NCBI RefSeq assembly: GCF_013401515.1
Contig: NZ_CP058529.1
Location: 2,728,001-2,792,000 of the forward strand
Origin: Halorarum halophilum
Lineage (GTDB): Archaea; Halobacteriota; Halobacteria; Halobacteriales; Haloferacaceae
Direction of reading: 5' to 3'
Length of the DNA: 64,000 bases
Part shown: positions 53,514 to 62,092 of the stretch, piece after piece
Layout: every line of letters begins with the position of its first letter
Numbering within the stretch: position 1 is the first letter of the stretch
Notes under the pieces: model-generated
The model's input: only the letters and a program-made list of their open reading frames with translations
Databases searched by the model: none
What the model was told of the DNA's origin: nothing
Position numbers and translations under genes: made by a program

Positions 53514-54320
53514 CTACTCTCCCTGAACTTCGCGCTTCACTTCGTCGGCGTACGAATCCGCCAGACGCGTCGGCTCCGGGAGCTTGTACCCGTCGCACAG
53601 CGACGCGACGAGGTCGACGGTCGTCTCGGCGCTCACGCGGTGGCCCGGGCTCACGTACAGCGGGTTGATGACGGGGTTGTTCTCGTACTGCCGGGACTGG
53701 TAGGCGTAGCCGATGACGGTGCCCTCGGGCGCCGTCACGCAGCCGTTCGATTCAATGGAGGCCCGCCAGCCCTGTGGTCGCCCGTCCGGGTCCGCTGTGA
53801 GCGTGCCACAGAGGAGGCTCTTGGCGACGCCGACGGCCGGCGCGTCGAGCATGACGCCCATGTGGGTGGCGATGCCGGCCTCCCGGAAGTGGACCCGTCC
53901 GCTGCCGTCGAGGGCGTACAGGTCCGGCTCCGAGTCGAGCGTGGCGAGCGCGTCGAGGATGGGCCCGCCCTCGCGGAACGAGAGCAGGCCGGGGATGTAG
54001 GGGATGTCGAGCGGGGAGACGGCGTAGGTGCGTTCGACGACCTCGCCGCCACGCATCACCACGACCGCAGAGATCGCCCAGTCGTCGAGGAACGCCTGGT
54101 CGACGCCGGCGACGAGGGGGCGGTCGGCGTCGACCGCGGCGTCGGCGCCGAGCCGGTCACCGAGCGAGCGCTGGGCGTCGGCGAGGCCTACCACGTCTGG
54201 GTCGAACGGGAGGTCGTCCGTGAACGTCGCCGCCCCGGCCACCTCCCGCTGGAGCGCCTCCATCTCCTCGCGGGAGAGCGCGGGGTCGGGCCGGAACTCC
54301 GGACGGACGATCGTGGGCAT
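53514..54320 (-). CDS. nfi: Endonuclease V
   Basis: Endonuclease V cuts DNA next to deaminated adenine (hypoxanthine). The 268-aa sequence has GVDQAFLDD (metal Asp), IPYIPGLLSFREGGPILDAL, LYALDGSGRVHFREAGIATH, GVAKSLLCG and NPLYVSPGHRVS, in the family order. The DG-S-G variant replaces the common DGHG. It abuts the rhomboid gene (1 bp after its stop) on the same strand. Deamination repair is also served by the UDG at 10.3 kb. Confidence 0.92.
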   Translation of the reverse strand: MPTIVRPEFRPDPALSREEMEALQREVAGAATFTDDLPFDPDVVGLADAQRSLGDRLGADAAVDADRPLVAGVDQAFLDDWAISAVVVMRGGEVVERTYAVSPLDIPYIPGLLSFREGGPILDALATLDSEPDLYALDGSGRVHFREAGIATHMGVMLDAPAVGVAKSLLCGTLTADPDGRPQGWRASIESNGCVTAPEGTVIGYAYQSRQYENNPVINPLYVSPGHRVSAETTVDLVASLCDGYKLPEPTRLADSYADEVKREVQGE

Positions 54321-55268
54321 TCAGAAGCGCCCGCGCCCCGGTCCGCCCGGGCCGCCAGGTCCGCCGAACTGGATCTGTTCGGGCGCGCTCCGGTCGCCCT
54401 TCACCATCGCGCCGTACGCGAAGCCGATGACCAGGCCGGCGAGGTGCGCCCAGTTCGCCGAGTTGCCGCCACCGGGTGCGACCGAGAACCCCCAGAGGAC
54501 GGAGATCACCGCGAACCCGATGGTGAGCACCCACAGCGGCATCGGGATGACGAAGTAGAGGTACACCTTCAGGTTCGGGCGGAGCACCGTCAGCAGGCCC
54601 ATGATGGCCATGATGGCGCCCGAGGCGCCGACGACGCCGGTCACCGACCCCGGATCGAGCACCATGCTCGCGCCGATCTGGGCGAGGCCGGCCAGCACGC
54701 CGGAGACGAGGAACAGGGCCGTGAAGCGCTTGAAGCCGAGCCGGCGCTCCACGACCGGGCCGAAGAAGTACAGCGCGATGCTGTTGAAGACGATGTGAGT
54801 GAACCCGCCGTGGGCGAAGACAGACGTGACCCAGGTCCAGACGTACTCGACGTGCGTGCTGGAGAGGACGAAGGCCGCGTCCCACAGTGGGGACGGTCGT
54901 CCCGGGGTCGGGGTGGGGATGCCGAGCAGGAACGGGAAGACGACGAACTGCAGCAGGAACGTGACCCACATCAGGCCCAGGAACACGTACGTCATGTTCC
55001 CCCGGAAGAAGCCGATGCTCCCGCCGGTGGAGGTCTGTCGGTCCACGTAGGAACTCACGCGCGAGGTCACGCCGCCCGACTCTCGACCGCGTTCGTCTAC
55101 CGAGTCGTCGAAGCCGGAGTCGAAGACGCCGCCGGGGTCGTTCCAGTCGCCGAGCCCCGGGCAGTCGTGGTTCTCCGGGAGGCGGTGTTCCGAGCAGAAC
55201 GTCCGTCCGCAGCGACGACACTGGTACGGCATACTCTCGTACTCGCCGCACGCGTCGCATCTCGCCAT
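54321..55268 (-). CDS. Rhomboid intramembrane protease with N-terminal zinc finger
   Basis: The 315-aa protein starts with an AN1-like finger (CDACGEYESMPYQCRRCGRT, then FCSEHRLPENHDC). After a soluble linker six membrane helices carry the rhomboid dyad: Ser in VTGVVGASGAIMAIMGLL and His in SANWAHLAGLVIGF; HGGFTHIVFNSIALYFFG is also typical. It cleaves membrane proteins in or near the bilayer. The C-terminal tail is Gly/Pro-rich (GGPGGPGGPGRGRF). Confidence 0.92.
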   Translation of the reverse strand: MARCDACGEYESMPYQCRRCGRTFCSEHRLPENHDCPGLGDWNDPGGVFDSGFDDSVDERGRESGGVTSRVSSYVDRQTSTGGSIGFFRGNMTYVFLGLMWVTFLLQFVVFPFLLGIPTPTPGRPSPLWDAAFVLSSTHVEYVWTWVTSVFAHGGFTHIVFNSIALYFFGPVVERRLGFKRFTALFLVSGVLAGLAQIGASMVLDPGSVTGVVGASGAIMAIMGLLTVLRPNLKVYLYFVIPMPLWVLTIGFAVISVLWGFSVAPGGGNSANWAHLAGLVIGFAYGAMVKGDRSAPEQIQFGGPGGPGGPGRGRF

Positions 55269-55368
55269 TACCCGCCCTTACCGGGGGCCGGTAATAGGAG
55301 TTGCCTCCGAGGGCCGGTTCTACGCGCGGACGCCGTCCGATTCGTCGGCTCGGCCGGCTCTGGTCGGC

Positions 55369-55527
55369 TCAGTCGTCGTCCGTCGCCTCGGCGTCCTCGT
55401 CCTGGTCGCCCCCATCCGTTCCCTCGTCGCCCGCATCCGCTTCCCCGGCGCCGCGTCCGTCGGGGTCGAAGTTCGCGGGCACCACGGTCGGGTGATCCAG
55501 GCCGACGGTCGGGCGTTTGGCTGCCAT
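55369..55527 (-). CDS. Very small acidic protein, 52 aa
   Basis: The ORF MAAKRPTVGLDHPTVVPANF continues with DPDGRGAGEADAGDEGTDGG and ends Asp-rich. The first 22 residues look conserved-like (PTVGLDHPTVVPANFDPD). I recall similar small haloarchaeal genes near rhomboid genes. The acidic rest is disordered. Function unknown; coding status rests on the N-terminal pattern and codon use. Confidence 0.5.
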   Translation of the reverse strand: MAAKRPTVGLDHPTVVPANFDPDGRGAGEADAGDEGTDGGDQDEDAEATDDD

Positions 55528-55715
55528 GCTTGTTCGGAACGTGGCGCCCCGCACCCAAAAGATTACTCATAATTATAACACATTCGCCCCTCGACGTCCA
55601 TGTCTCCCGGTCATGAGTCGGCTTCCCTGCTCGCGATTGGATGAACGACGACCAGAGGGCTGCCGATCCGACAGTTCACGGAAGAAATCGTGCCGCGGGC
55701 GAGCGTGCCGCCCTG

Positions 55716-56249
55716 TCAGCCGAAGTGTTCCTCGTAGAGGTCCTGCGCGTGTTCGATCGCATCGTAGGCGGCCTGTTGGTCCTCCCAGCCGAGCGTCTCG
55801 ACCTCCTTACCGGCCTCGAGGTTCTTGTAGGTCGAGAAGAACTCGTCGATCTCGTCGCGGGTCTGCTGGGTAATGTCCTCCAGGTCCTCGATGTGGTCGT
55901 AGCGCGGGTCCTCGCTCGGCACCGCGATGACCTTGTCGTCCTGCTCGCCGTCGTCGTCCATCTTCATCAGTGCGACGGGGCGGGCCTCGATGATGCAGCC
56001 CGGGAACGTCGCGTCCTCGACGAGCACGAGCACGTCGAAGGGATCCTCGTCGTCGTAGTACGACTGCGGGATGAACCCGTAGTCGGAGGGGTAGTGGACG
56101 TTCGAGTGGAGCACGCGGTCGAGGACGACGCCGGGGATGTCTTTGTCGTACTCGTACTTGTTGCGCTCGCCCTTCAGACACTCGACGACGGCGTAGATCT
56201 CCTCGGGGGCGTTCGGCCCCGTCTCGAGGTCTTCCCAGAGGTTCGTCAT
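55716..56249 (-). CDS. ppa: Inorganic pyrophosphatase, family I
   Basis: The 177-aa enzyme splits diphosphate and drives biosynthesis. It has EIYAVVECLKGERNKYEYDK, YPSDYGFIPQ, DPFDVLVLVEDATFPGCIIE and KVIAVPSEDPRYDHIEDL with the metal aspartates. ATG 56249 (MTNLWEDLETGPNAP) is the family start; the upstream open frame is not protein-like. Size and motifs are normal. Confidence 0.97.
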   Translation of the reverse strand: MTNLWEDLETGPNAPEEIYAVVECLKGERNKYEYDKDIPGVVLDRVLHSNVHYPSDYGFIPQSYYDDEDPFDVLVLVEDATFPGCIIEARPVALMKMDDDGEQDDKVIAVPSEDPRYDHIEDLEDITQQTRDEIDEFFSTYKNLEAGKEVETLGWEDQQAAYDAIEHAQDLYEEHFG

Positions 56250-56572
56250 GCACCTACGGATTCCCCGAAAACGGGCAAAGTCCTTTCGACACGCCTCGGA
56301 GCGACGCCGTACTCGATTGCGCCTGTCGCGCGCGAGGTCGGAGAACCGTGTCGCGCGCGGCCTGACAGGTAGGCCACACCTGCGATTCCCGGCCGAGCCT
56401 TTAACCGCCAGCCTGTTGTCTTGCCGGCCGAGGCGCACGCTCGGTCCGACGACTGCGGGGGAACGGTCCGTCGGAAGTCCCGAAGAGCGGTGCGTACGGC
56501 CTTCTACCGCCGGAATCGGCGACCCAAGTTGCCAAGCATTAAATAGCCAGGTGACATCTCTCCTGGTATCGC
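56250..56572. promoter_or_regulatory. Divergent region between ppa and padR with a possible operator
   Basis: The 323-bp gap holds no gene. TTAAATA at 56539-56545 is a good TATA element and ends 27 nt before ATG 56573, so the PadR gene is probably leaderless. CCAGG at 56547-56551 and CCTGG at 56562-56566 form an inverted pair between TATA and start, where a repressor would block the polymerase. A long GC-rich stretch (56290-56520) shows nothing else. Confidence 0.5.
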
Positions 56573-56929
56573 ATGTCAGAGGCACAAACCCAGAGCGACA
56601 GTGCGGGCATCGCTCGCGACCTGACCGCGTTCCAACAGAACATCCTCGTCATCCTCTCCGAGGAACCGATGTACGGCCTGGCGATCAAGCGGGAGCTCGA
56701 GTCGTACTACGACGCCGAGGTGAACCACGGTCGGCTCTACCCGAACCTGGACGACCTCGTCGAGATGGACCTCGTCGAGAAGAGCGAACTGGACAAGCGG
56801 ACGAACCAGTACGCGCTCACCGAGGAGGGCCGCCTCGCGGTCCTCGACCGGCTCGACTGGGTGCTCTCGAAGTACGTCACCGACGAGGACCGTGCGGGCG
56901 ACATCCGCGAGCGAATCGACGTCGAATAA
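56573..56929 (+). CDS. PadR-like transcriptional regulator
   Basis: The 118-aa protein has the PadR winged helix: LTAFQQNILVILSEEPMYGL and AIKRELESYYDAEVNHGRLY, then the wing NQYALTEEGRLAVL. It lacks the long C-terminal helical domain of PadR-s1 proteins and belongs to the short PadR-s2/haloarchaeal form. The GLAIK... and R-LYPNLDDL positions contact DNA. The inverted CCAGG/CCTGG pair just upstream fits autoregulation. Confidence 0.88.
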   Translation: MSEAQTQSDSAGIARDLTAFQQNILVILSEEPMYGLAIKRELESYYDAEVNHGRLYPNLDDLVEMDLVEKSELDKRTNQYALTEEGRLAVLDRLDWVLSKYVTDEDRAGDIRERIDVE

Positions 56930-56952
56930 TCGGACACGGACCGACGACCGAC

Positions 56953-57591
56953 TTACGAAGGGGGGAAGTCGTCGGCCGACTCGGTCACGAGTCGGACGGA
57001 CGCCGTTACGGCGTCCCGCTGTTCTTCTGACGGCCAGGCGTTGCGCGGGAAGTACTCCTCGAGGAACTCCGCCACCTCGTCGGCCGTCGCGTCCTCGACG
57101 CGCTTCGCGTAGTGGTTACCCATGAAGTCCGCGAACGCGCGGGCGTTCGCGCGGTGCGGCTCGCCGTGCTCGGCGGCGACGCGCTCGACTACAGCTGCAT
57201 TGTGAGCCTCGACGGCCGCCCAGTCGTCCGGATCCTCGGGGCCGGAGAGGGTGCGTTCGACGGCCCGCGAGGTGTCCTCGATCCGCTCGATGCGGACGAC
57301 GCCGTCCTCCAGCCACTCCTCCGGGTGGAGGACGAGCGTGTCGTCCGGCTCGCGGACGCGCGCCGTGAACTCGTGTTCGGCGAGCCGTTCGCTCCGGTCC
57401 TCACGGTAGGCTTCCGCTTCCGCCTCGCCGACGGCCTCCCGGGCGAGTCGGGTGAGCCGCTCCGCCTCGTCGACGACGCGCTCGGGAAGCTCCTCGGTCT
57501 CCTCCTCCTTCCCGATCTCCTCACCCTCCTCAGGGCCCGGTTCGGCGTCCCCGTCCGTCCCGTCCGCGGTTCTCTCGTTCTCAGGAGCCAT
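56953..57591 (-). CDS. Conserved haloarchaeal protein next to rnhA
   Basis: The 212-aa protein starts with an acidic tail (GDAEPGPEEGEEIGKEEETE) and continues with helical sequence (ERVVDEAERLTRLAREAVGE; SERLAEHEFTARVREPDDTL; VAEFLEEYFPRNAWPSEEQR). I recall a haloarchaeal family (possibly DUF7108) placed beside RNase HI. The start overlaps the rnhA stop by 11 nt, so the two are coupled. It has no catalytic motif I know. Confidence 0.7.
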   Translation of the reverse strand: MAPENERTADGTDGDAEPGPEEGEEIGKEEETEELPERVVDEAERLTRLAREAVGEAEAEAYREDRSERLAEHEFTARVREPDDTLVLHPEEWLEDGVVRIERIEDTSRAVERTLSGPEDPDDWAAVEAHNAAVVERVAAEHGEPHRANARAFADFMGNHYAKRVEDATADEVAEFLEEYFPRNAWPSEEQRDAVTASVRLVTESADDFPPS

Positions 57592-58174
57592 CGAACGCCT
57601 CGTTCGCCAGGTCGTCGGCGCGCTCGTTTATCTCCCGCGGCACGTGGTCGATCGACCAGCGGTCGAACCCGTCGAGCAACTCGCGGGCTCGGACCCGCCG
57701 CTCGCGGAGCGTCGGTTCGTTCACGTTCCACTCCCCGCGGACCTGCTTGACGACGAGCTGGGAGTCGCCCCGCACGTCGACCTCGTCCAGGCCGTAATCG
57801 CGTGCGCCTTCGAGCGCCCTGACCAGCGCGGCGTACTCCGCCTTGTTGTTCGTCGTCCGCCCGATGCGCTCGGAGCCCTCGGCGACGACGCCGTCGCCGG
57901 TGACGATCGCCCACCCGATGGCCGCCGGGCCGGGATTGCCGCGCGAGGCGCCGTCGAAGTAGACGTGGCCGCGGCCGCCCCCCTCGCGGAGCAGCGTCGT
58001 CAGTCCCGCCGGGTCGCTCCCCTGGACGACGACCTTGTCGTTGTAGGCGACGGCGGTCGCGCCGTCGCGCTCGGCGCGCCAGCGTTCGTGGTCCGTGTTC
58101 CCGCCCGAAACGGCGACCCCGGCCTCCTCCAGCCGACTCCTCGCGGCGTCGGGGTCGCACTCGATGACCGGCAT
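57581..58174 (-). CDS. rnhA: Ribonuclease HI, archaeal type
   Basis: The 197-aa enzyme cleaves the RNA of RNA/DNA hybrids. A 70-residue N-terminal part (SRLEEAGVAVSGGNTDHERW) precedes the RNase H fold with the four acidic residues: VYFDGASRGNPG, NNKAEYAALV, VRGDSQLVVKQV and NERADDLANEAFDG. Such single-domain enzymes with a short extra head are known in haloarchaea. It heads a two-gene unit. Confidence 0.93.
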   Translation of the reverse strand: MPVIECDPDAARSRLEEAGVAVSGGNTDHERWRAERDGATAVAYNDKVVVQGSDPAGLTTLLREGGGRGHVYFDGASRGNPGPAAIGWAIVTGDGVVAEGSERIGRTTNNKAEYAALVRALEGARDYGLDEVDVRGDSQLVVKQVRGEWNVNEPTLRERRVRARELLDGFDRWSIDHVPREINERADDLANEAFDGS

Positions 58175-58290
58175 ACGCCCCCCTCCGGCCCCTCCCGGCG
58201 AAAGGGTTCCGTTCGCGCTCGCGTCGCGTCGTTCCCTGCATCCGCCACACTAACTTTCAAGTGAATCCCGGGGGATAATATAAAAACGCG

Positions 58291-59268
58291 ATGACACGGC
58301 CAACCCGCCAGCGGGAGGAGCGAGGGCGACGACAGTGGGAGGACAGCGGGGAGTCGGAGACGACGGAGGAGGCTGATCTCGACGTGGACGACATCGACGA
58401 GGACGAACTCGTCCGGACCGGGGACGGCGAGTTGATGCACGAGCCGACGGGGCTCATCCTCGAGGAGGATCGGATCGACCCCGGCCCGGAGTGGCGCGCG
58501 TTCAACCACTCCGAGCGCCAGTCGAAGTCCCGCGTCGGCGCGCCGACGACGAAGACGATGCACGACAAGGGTCTGACGACGACCATCGACTGGAAGGACC
58601 AGGACGCCTACGGCCGGTCCATCTCCTCGAAGAAGCGGTCCCAGATGCACCGCCTGCGCAAGTGGCAGGAGCGCATCCGGACCAAGGACGCCGGCGAGCG
58701 GAACCTCCAGTTCGCGCTTTCGGAGATCGACCGTATGGCCTCGGCGCTGGGCGTGCCGCGCTCGGTGCGCGAGGTCGCCTCGGTCATCTACCGGCGCGCG
58801 CTGAAGGAGGACCTCATCCGCGGCCGCTCCATCGAGGGCGTCTCCACGTCCGCGCTGTACGCCGCCTGCCGGAAGGAGGGCATCCCGCGCTCGCTCGAGG
58901 AGATCTCCGAGGTGTCGCGCGTCGAGCGCAAGGAGATCGGCCGGACCTACCGGTACATCTCCCAGGAGCTCGGCCTCGAGATGAAACCCGTCGACCCGAA
59001 GAAGTACGTCCCCCGGTTCAGTTCCGAACTGGAACTGAGCGAGGAGGTCCAGAACAAGGCGAACGACATCATCGAGACGACGGCCGAGCAGGGCCTGCTC
59101 TCCGGCAAGTCCCCGACGGGATACGCAGCGGCGGCGATCTATGCGGCGTCGCTGCTGTGCAACGAGAAGAAGACCCAGCGCGAGGTCGCCGACGTCGCCC
59201 AGGTGACCGAGGTCACCATCCGCAACCGCTACCAGGAGCAGATCGAGGCGATGGGCATCCACGCCTGA
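58291..59268 (+). CDS. tfb: Transcription factor TFB without zinc-ribbon cysteines
   Basis: The 325-aa protein has the TFB linker and cyclin folds almost perfectly ([97 protein letters not shown]). The ribbon that should carry four Cys reads [20 protein letters not shown] followed by [12 protein letters not shown]: all Cys are missing, while the spacing is kept. TATA-like DNA at 58277-58284 lies ahead. It should bind TBP/DNA but contact the polymerase dock differently. Confidence 0.93.
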   Translation: MTRPTRQREERGRRQWEDSGESETTEEADLDVDDIDEDELVRTGDGELMHEPTGLILEEDRIDPGPEWRAFNHSERQSKSRVGAPTTKTMHDKGLTTTIDWKDQDAYGRSISSKKRSQMHRLRKWQERIRTKDAGERNLQFALSEIDRMASALGVPRSVREVASVIYRRALKEDLIRGRSIEGVSTSALYAACRKEGIPRSLEEISEVSRVERKEIGRTYRYISQELGLEMKPVDPKKYVPRFSSELELSEEVQNKANDIIETTAEQGLLSGKSPTGYAAAAIYAASLLCNEKKTQREVADVAQVTEVTIRNRYQEQIEAMGIHA

Positions 59269-59571
59269 TCGCCGGCCCGACCACGCCTTTTCGTCCACTC
59301 CGATCGCTCGCTCACACCGGTAGCGACGCGGAACTTCAAATACGAACACGGGACCAGCACGCCCGTGACCTGACCCCCGCCGCGCGGCGGTCCGCGGGAG
59401 TCGCCTCGTACCGAACCGGGAGTCGTTCGAGGCCTGCGACGACCTGCCGCGCGGACGTCCCTTCGCGTCGCCTGTCAGCCCCCGCTTCCGACCCGAATCG
59501 CCGGCCCTCCGGACCGCCGTATCCCCGCGACGGGGAACGTTCAAGCCCTCGCGGCGGCTAGGCTCTCCCGT
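59269..59571. other. Intergenic region between tfb and nreA
   Basis: This 303-bp gap contains a TTTT at 59289-59292 that may end tfb transcription and a weak AT patch near 59335-59345 (acttcaaatacg). The remaining bases are GC-rich with no supported gene or repeat. Confidence 0.4.
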
Positions 59572-60837
59572 ATGAAACTGGACGACTTCATGGAGTTCGA
59601 GGTCAACGAGCGCGCCGAGCGCCGCCGCCTCGCCGCGGAGAAGTCCTACGAACTCCTCGACCACATGGAGTCGTTCCAGCACCGCTTCGACGAGGCGACG
59701 AGCGGCGACTCCATGTTCGGCTCCGTCTCGCCGTCGATCTTCGTCGGGCGTTCGAACTACCCGAAGGTCTCGACGGGCATCCTCTCGCCCGTGGGCCACG
59801 AGGCGGACGCCGCGCGCTTCGAGACGAACGCCGGCTGGTACGAGGAGGGCGTCTCCATCTCGGACGTGTTCGAGCGGCGCACCTCGCTGCTCAACTCGAA
59901 CCGGGCGGCCGACGTGACGAGCGTCCACGACGCCTGGGACGGCTTCCTCGGCACCCAGCGCGAGGTCGCCATCGCCGACCGCCCGGTGGACGTCGAGATC
60001 GGCCTCGACGACGGCCCCAACCTCGATTTCGACGTCACCGCCGACGACATCGCCACCCCGACCGGTCCGCGGGCGCGCGCCCAGTCGGCCGAACTCACGG
60101 AGAACCCGCACGTCCCCCGTCCGGTGAAGAAGACGCTCGAGGACGACGACTGGAACGCCCAGGGCGCGATCACCTACCTCTACCGCCGCGGCCTCGACGT
60201 GTACGACATCAACACGGTGCTCTCGGCCGGCGCGCTCGGCCGGGGCGAGAACCGTCGGCTCGTCCCGACCAGGTGGTCCATCACCGCCGTCGACGACACC
60301 GTGAGCGAGTACCTCCGGGGCACGGTCCGGGACGCGCCCAGCGTCGACTCCGTCCAGGTGTGGCGAAACGAGTACCTGGGGAACGCGTTCTGGGTCGTGC
60401 TCGCACCCGGCGACTGGGAGTACGAACTCGTCGAGATGAAGGCGCCCGGGAGCATCTGGAACCCGGACCCGGCCGCGGGCGTCGCGATGTCGAGCGCCCA
60501 CGAGAACCGCGAGGGCCGGACGGCCTACGTCGAGGAGACCGCCGGCGCCTACTACGCCGCACGCCTCGGCGTCCTCGAACACCTCTCGTCGGTCGGCCGG
60601 CAGGCGAAGGTGCTCGTCCTCCGGCACGTCTCCGACGAGTACTGGGGACCGGTCGGCGTCTGGCAGATCCGCGAGGCCGTCCGGAACGCCTTCGAGGGCG
60701 AGTACGGCGAGGCGGAGACGTTCGAGGCGGCGGTCAGATCGGTGACCGACCACCTGCCGGTGCCGCTGGGTCGCCTCCGGTCGAAGTCCACGATGGCCGC
60801 CGGGCTCCAGTCGAACCTCGCCGACTTCGGTGCGTAG
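59572..60837 (+). CDS. nreA: DNA repair protein NreA
   Basis: NreA is an archaeal repair protein that works with PCNA; loss in Haloferax gives sensitivity to mitomycin C. The 421-aa protein starts MKLDDFMEFEVNERAERRRL, has SPSIFVGRSNYPKVSTGILS, KTLEDDDWNAQGAITYLYRR and LRHVSDEYWGPVGVWQIREA, and ends with a PIP box QSNLADF at 413-419 for PCNA. It follows tfb and precedes a small membrane gene. Confidence 0.95.
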   Translation: MKLDDFMEFEVNERAERRRLAAEKSYELLDHMESFQHRFDEATSGDSMFGSVSPSIFVGRSNYPKVSTGILSPVGHEADAARFETNAGWYEEGVSISDVFERRTSLLNSNRAADVTSVHDAWDGFLGTQREVAIADRPVDVEIGLDDGPNLDFDVTADDIATPTGPRARAQSAELTENPHVPRPVKKTLEDDDWNAQGAITYLYRRGLDVYDINTVLSAGALGRGENRRLVPTRWSITAVDDTVSEYLRGTVRDAPSVDSVQVWRNEYLGNAFWVVLAPGDWEYELVEMKAPGSIWNPDPAAGVAMSSAHENREGRTAYVEETAGAYYAARLGVLEHLSSVGRQAKVLVLRHVSDEYWGPVGVWQIREAVRNAFEGEYGEAETFEAAVRSVTDHLPVPLGRLRSKSTMAAGLQSNLADFGA

Positions 60838-60869
60838 GACTTACTGTACCGCCCCTTCACGGGGGAGCT

Positions 60870-61160
60870 ATGGTCCCACTGTTCGGCGCGGTCCCCGGCG
60901 GCCCGGAGATGCTCATCATCCTCCTCGTGCTCGTGTTCCTGTTCGGCGTTCCGCTCGTGCTGCTGCTCGGCGGCGCGGCGCTCGGCGCGAAACTGTTCGC
61001 CGACTCCGGCGCGGACGACGAGCGCGTCGACCGACTCGCGGAGGAACTGGCGGAGACGAAGGCCGAACTCCGGGAACTCCGCGAGCGACAGGAGGGCGGT
61101 CCTGACGGGACGGACGACGTCCCCGATTCGACCGATCAGACGGAGTCGAGGTCGTCGTAA
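60870..61160 (+). CDS. Small membrane-anchored coiled-coil protein (TatA-like start)
   Basis: The 96-aa protein begins MVPLFGAVPGGPEMLIILLV with a single membrane helix, then an acidic coiled coil (DDERVDRLAEELAETKAELR). The start resembles TatA (PGGPE...LLVLVFLFG), and databases often label such haloarchaeal proteins as TatA. The amphipathic helix and FG hinge of true TatA are missing, so I do not call it. The 3' end overlaps the convergent DUF302 gene by 25 nt. Confidence 0.65.
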   Translation: MVPLFGAVPGGPEMLIILLVLVFLFGVPLVLLLGGAALGAKLFADSGADDERVDRLAEELAETKAELRELRERQEGGPDGTDDVPDSTDQTESRSS

Positions 61161-61585
61161 GCGGCGTCGACCATCCGGCCGGTCTCGGCGACGATCTCGT
61201 CCATCGCGTCGGCGTCGGCGTCGAGGCCGAGCAGTCGTCCGATGCGCATGATACTCACGTGGTACACCGTCTGGACGCCCGGTTCCTCCTGCCAGACGAC
61301 GACGTTACACGGGAACAGTGCGCCGAGCCGTTTGTCCGTCGCGTCGAGCACGCGGTCCGCCATCTCGGGGTTGCACGCCCCCAGGACGTAGTACGGGTCG
61401 CGGTCCGCGCCCACCTTCTCGTTGAGTAGCTCGGAAGGGGAGAACTCGACCGGCACGCCGAACCCGTGTTCGAGGAACGTCTCACGGACGTGCTCGACGG
61501 CCTGCTCGTGGTCCATCTCCAGCGTCGCCCGCTTCTCGCCGATGTCGCCCGAAGATATCGCTTCCGGGTCTAACGGGAGCTTCAT
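61136..61585 (-). CDS. DUF302-domain protein
   Basis: The 149-aa protein starts MKLPLDPEAISSGDIGEKRA and has the DUF302 core EHVRETFLEHGFGVPVEFSP, YYVLGACNPEMADRVLDATD, LGALFPCNVVVWQEEPGVQT. The Cys-containing FPCNVVV strand and the CNP loop are well kept. DUF302 proteins are suspected heme or small-molecule handlers; function not proven. Confidence 0.9.
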   Translation of the reverse strand: MKLPLDPEAISSGDIGEKRATLEMDHEQAVEHVRETFLEHGFGVPVEFSPSELLNEKVGADRDPYYVLGACNPEMADRVLDATDKRLGALFPCNVVVWQEEPGVQTVYHVSIMRIGRLLGLDADADAMDEIVAETGRMVDAAYDDLDSV

Positions 61586-61616
61586 ACCCAGCGGTTCGGG
61601 GCTGGGGAGGAAAAGC

Positions 61617-61907
61617 TTACTCGGCCGTCTCGACTGGGCCGCGGCCGATGACGTCGCCCACGGCGGAGACGAACGTCTGGCGCCGATCGAAGTACGTCAC
61701 GTCGATGGAGTCGAGCACGCCGCGGAGTTCGCGAGGGCCGTCGGGCGTCCGGATGACCGCGTCGCCCTCCTTCTCGACGATACGGGACTTCTCCTGGGGC
61801 CAGGTGAGCCGCGAGGCGACCCGCGCCAGGGGGGCGCCCTCGACGTCGGGCCCCTCGCCGAGTTCGACGGCGGGCTCTTCGGCTTCCTCGGATTCGTCGT
61901 CGGCCAT
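61617..61907 (-). CDS. DUF5789-like haloarchaeal protein
   Basis: The 96-aa protein MADDESEEAEEPAVELGEGP has an acidic head and a small fold (VASRLTWPQEKSRIVEKEGD; TPDGPRELRGVLDSIDVTYF). I associate this pattern with the haloarchaeal DUF5789 family, of unknown role. ATG 61907 is used because the upstream frame is not protein-like. The gene is 31 nt upstream of the DUF302 gene. Confidence 0.75.
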   Translation of the reverse strand: MADDESEEAEEPAVELGEGPDVEGAPLARVASRLTWPQEKSRIVEKEGDAVIRTPDGPRELRGVLDSIDVTYFDRRQTFVSAVGDVIGRGPVETAE

Positions 61908-62092
61908 GCACGCGGGTTCGACAGCGTCGGGTGTAATCCTTTCCGTTCGCGGCGTCTCCCCCCTCGAGTGGGAGACGGGAAACTCTTCAACGGGTTCGTG
62001 CAAGCGGAGGGATACCGAGCCGGCGACCACTTTCACTCCGCGCAACACGCGTCTGACATACTGTTTTGTGTGATGGTCTCATAGGGCGCCTC

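Noticed and set aside
53343-55616. A 757-aa plus-strand frame over endonuclease V and rhomboid
   Set aside because: Composition is that of an antisense shadow, and both minus-strand genes have full motifs.
60870-61160. TatA translocase subunit
   Set aside because: The start looks similar, but the FG hinge and amphipathic helix are absent and a coiled coil follows.
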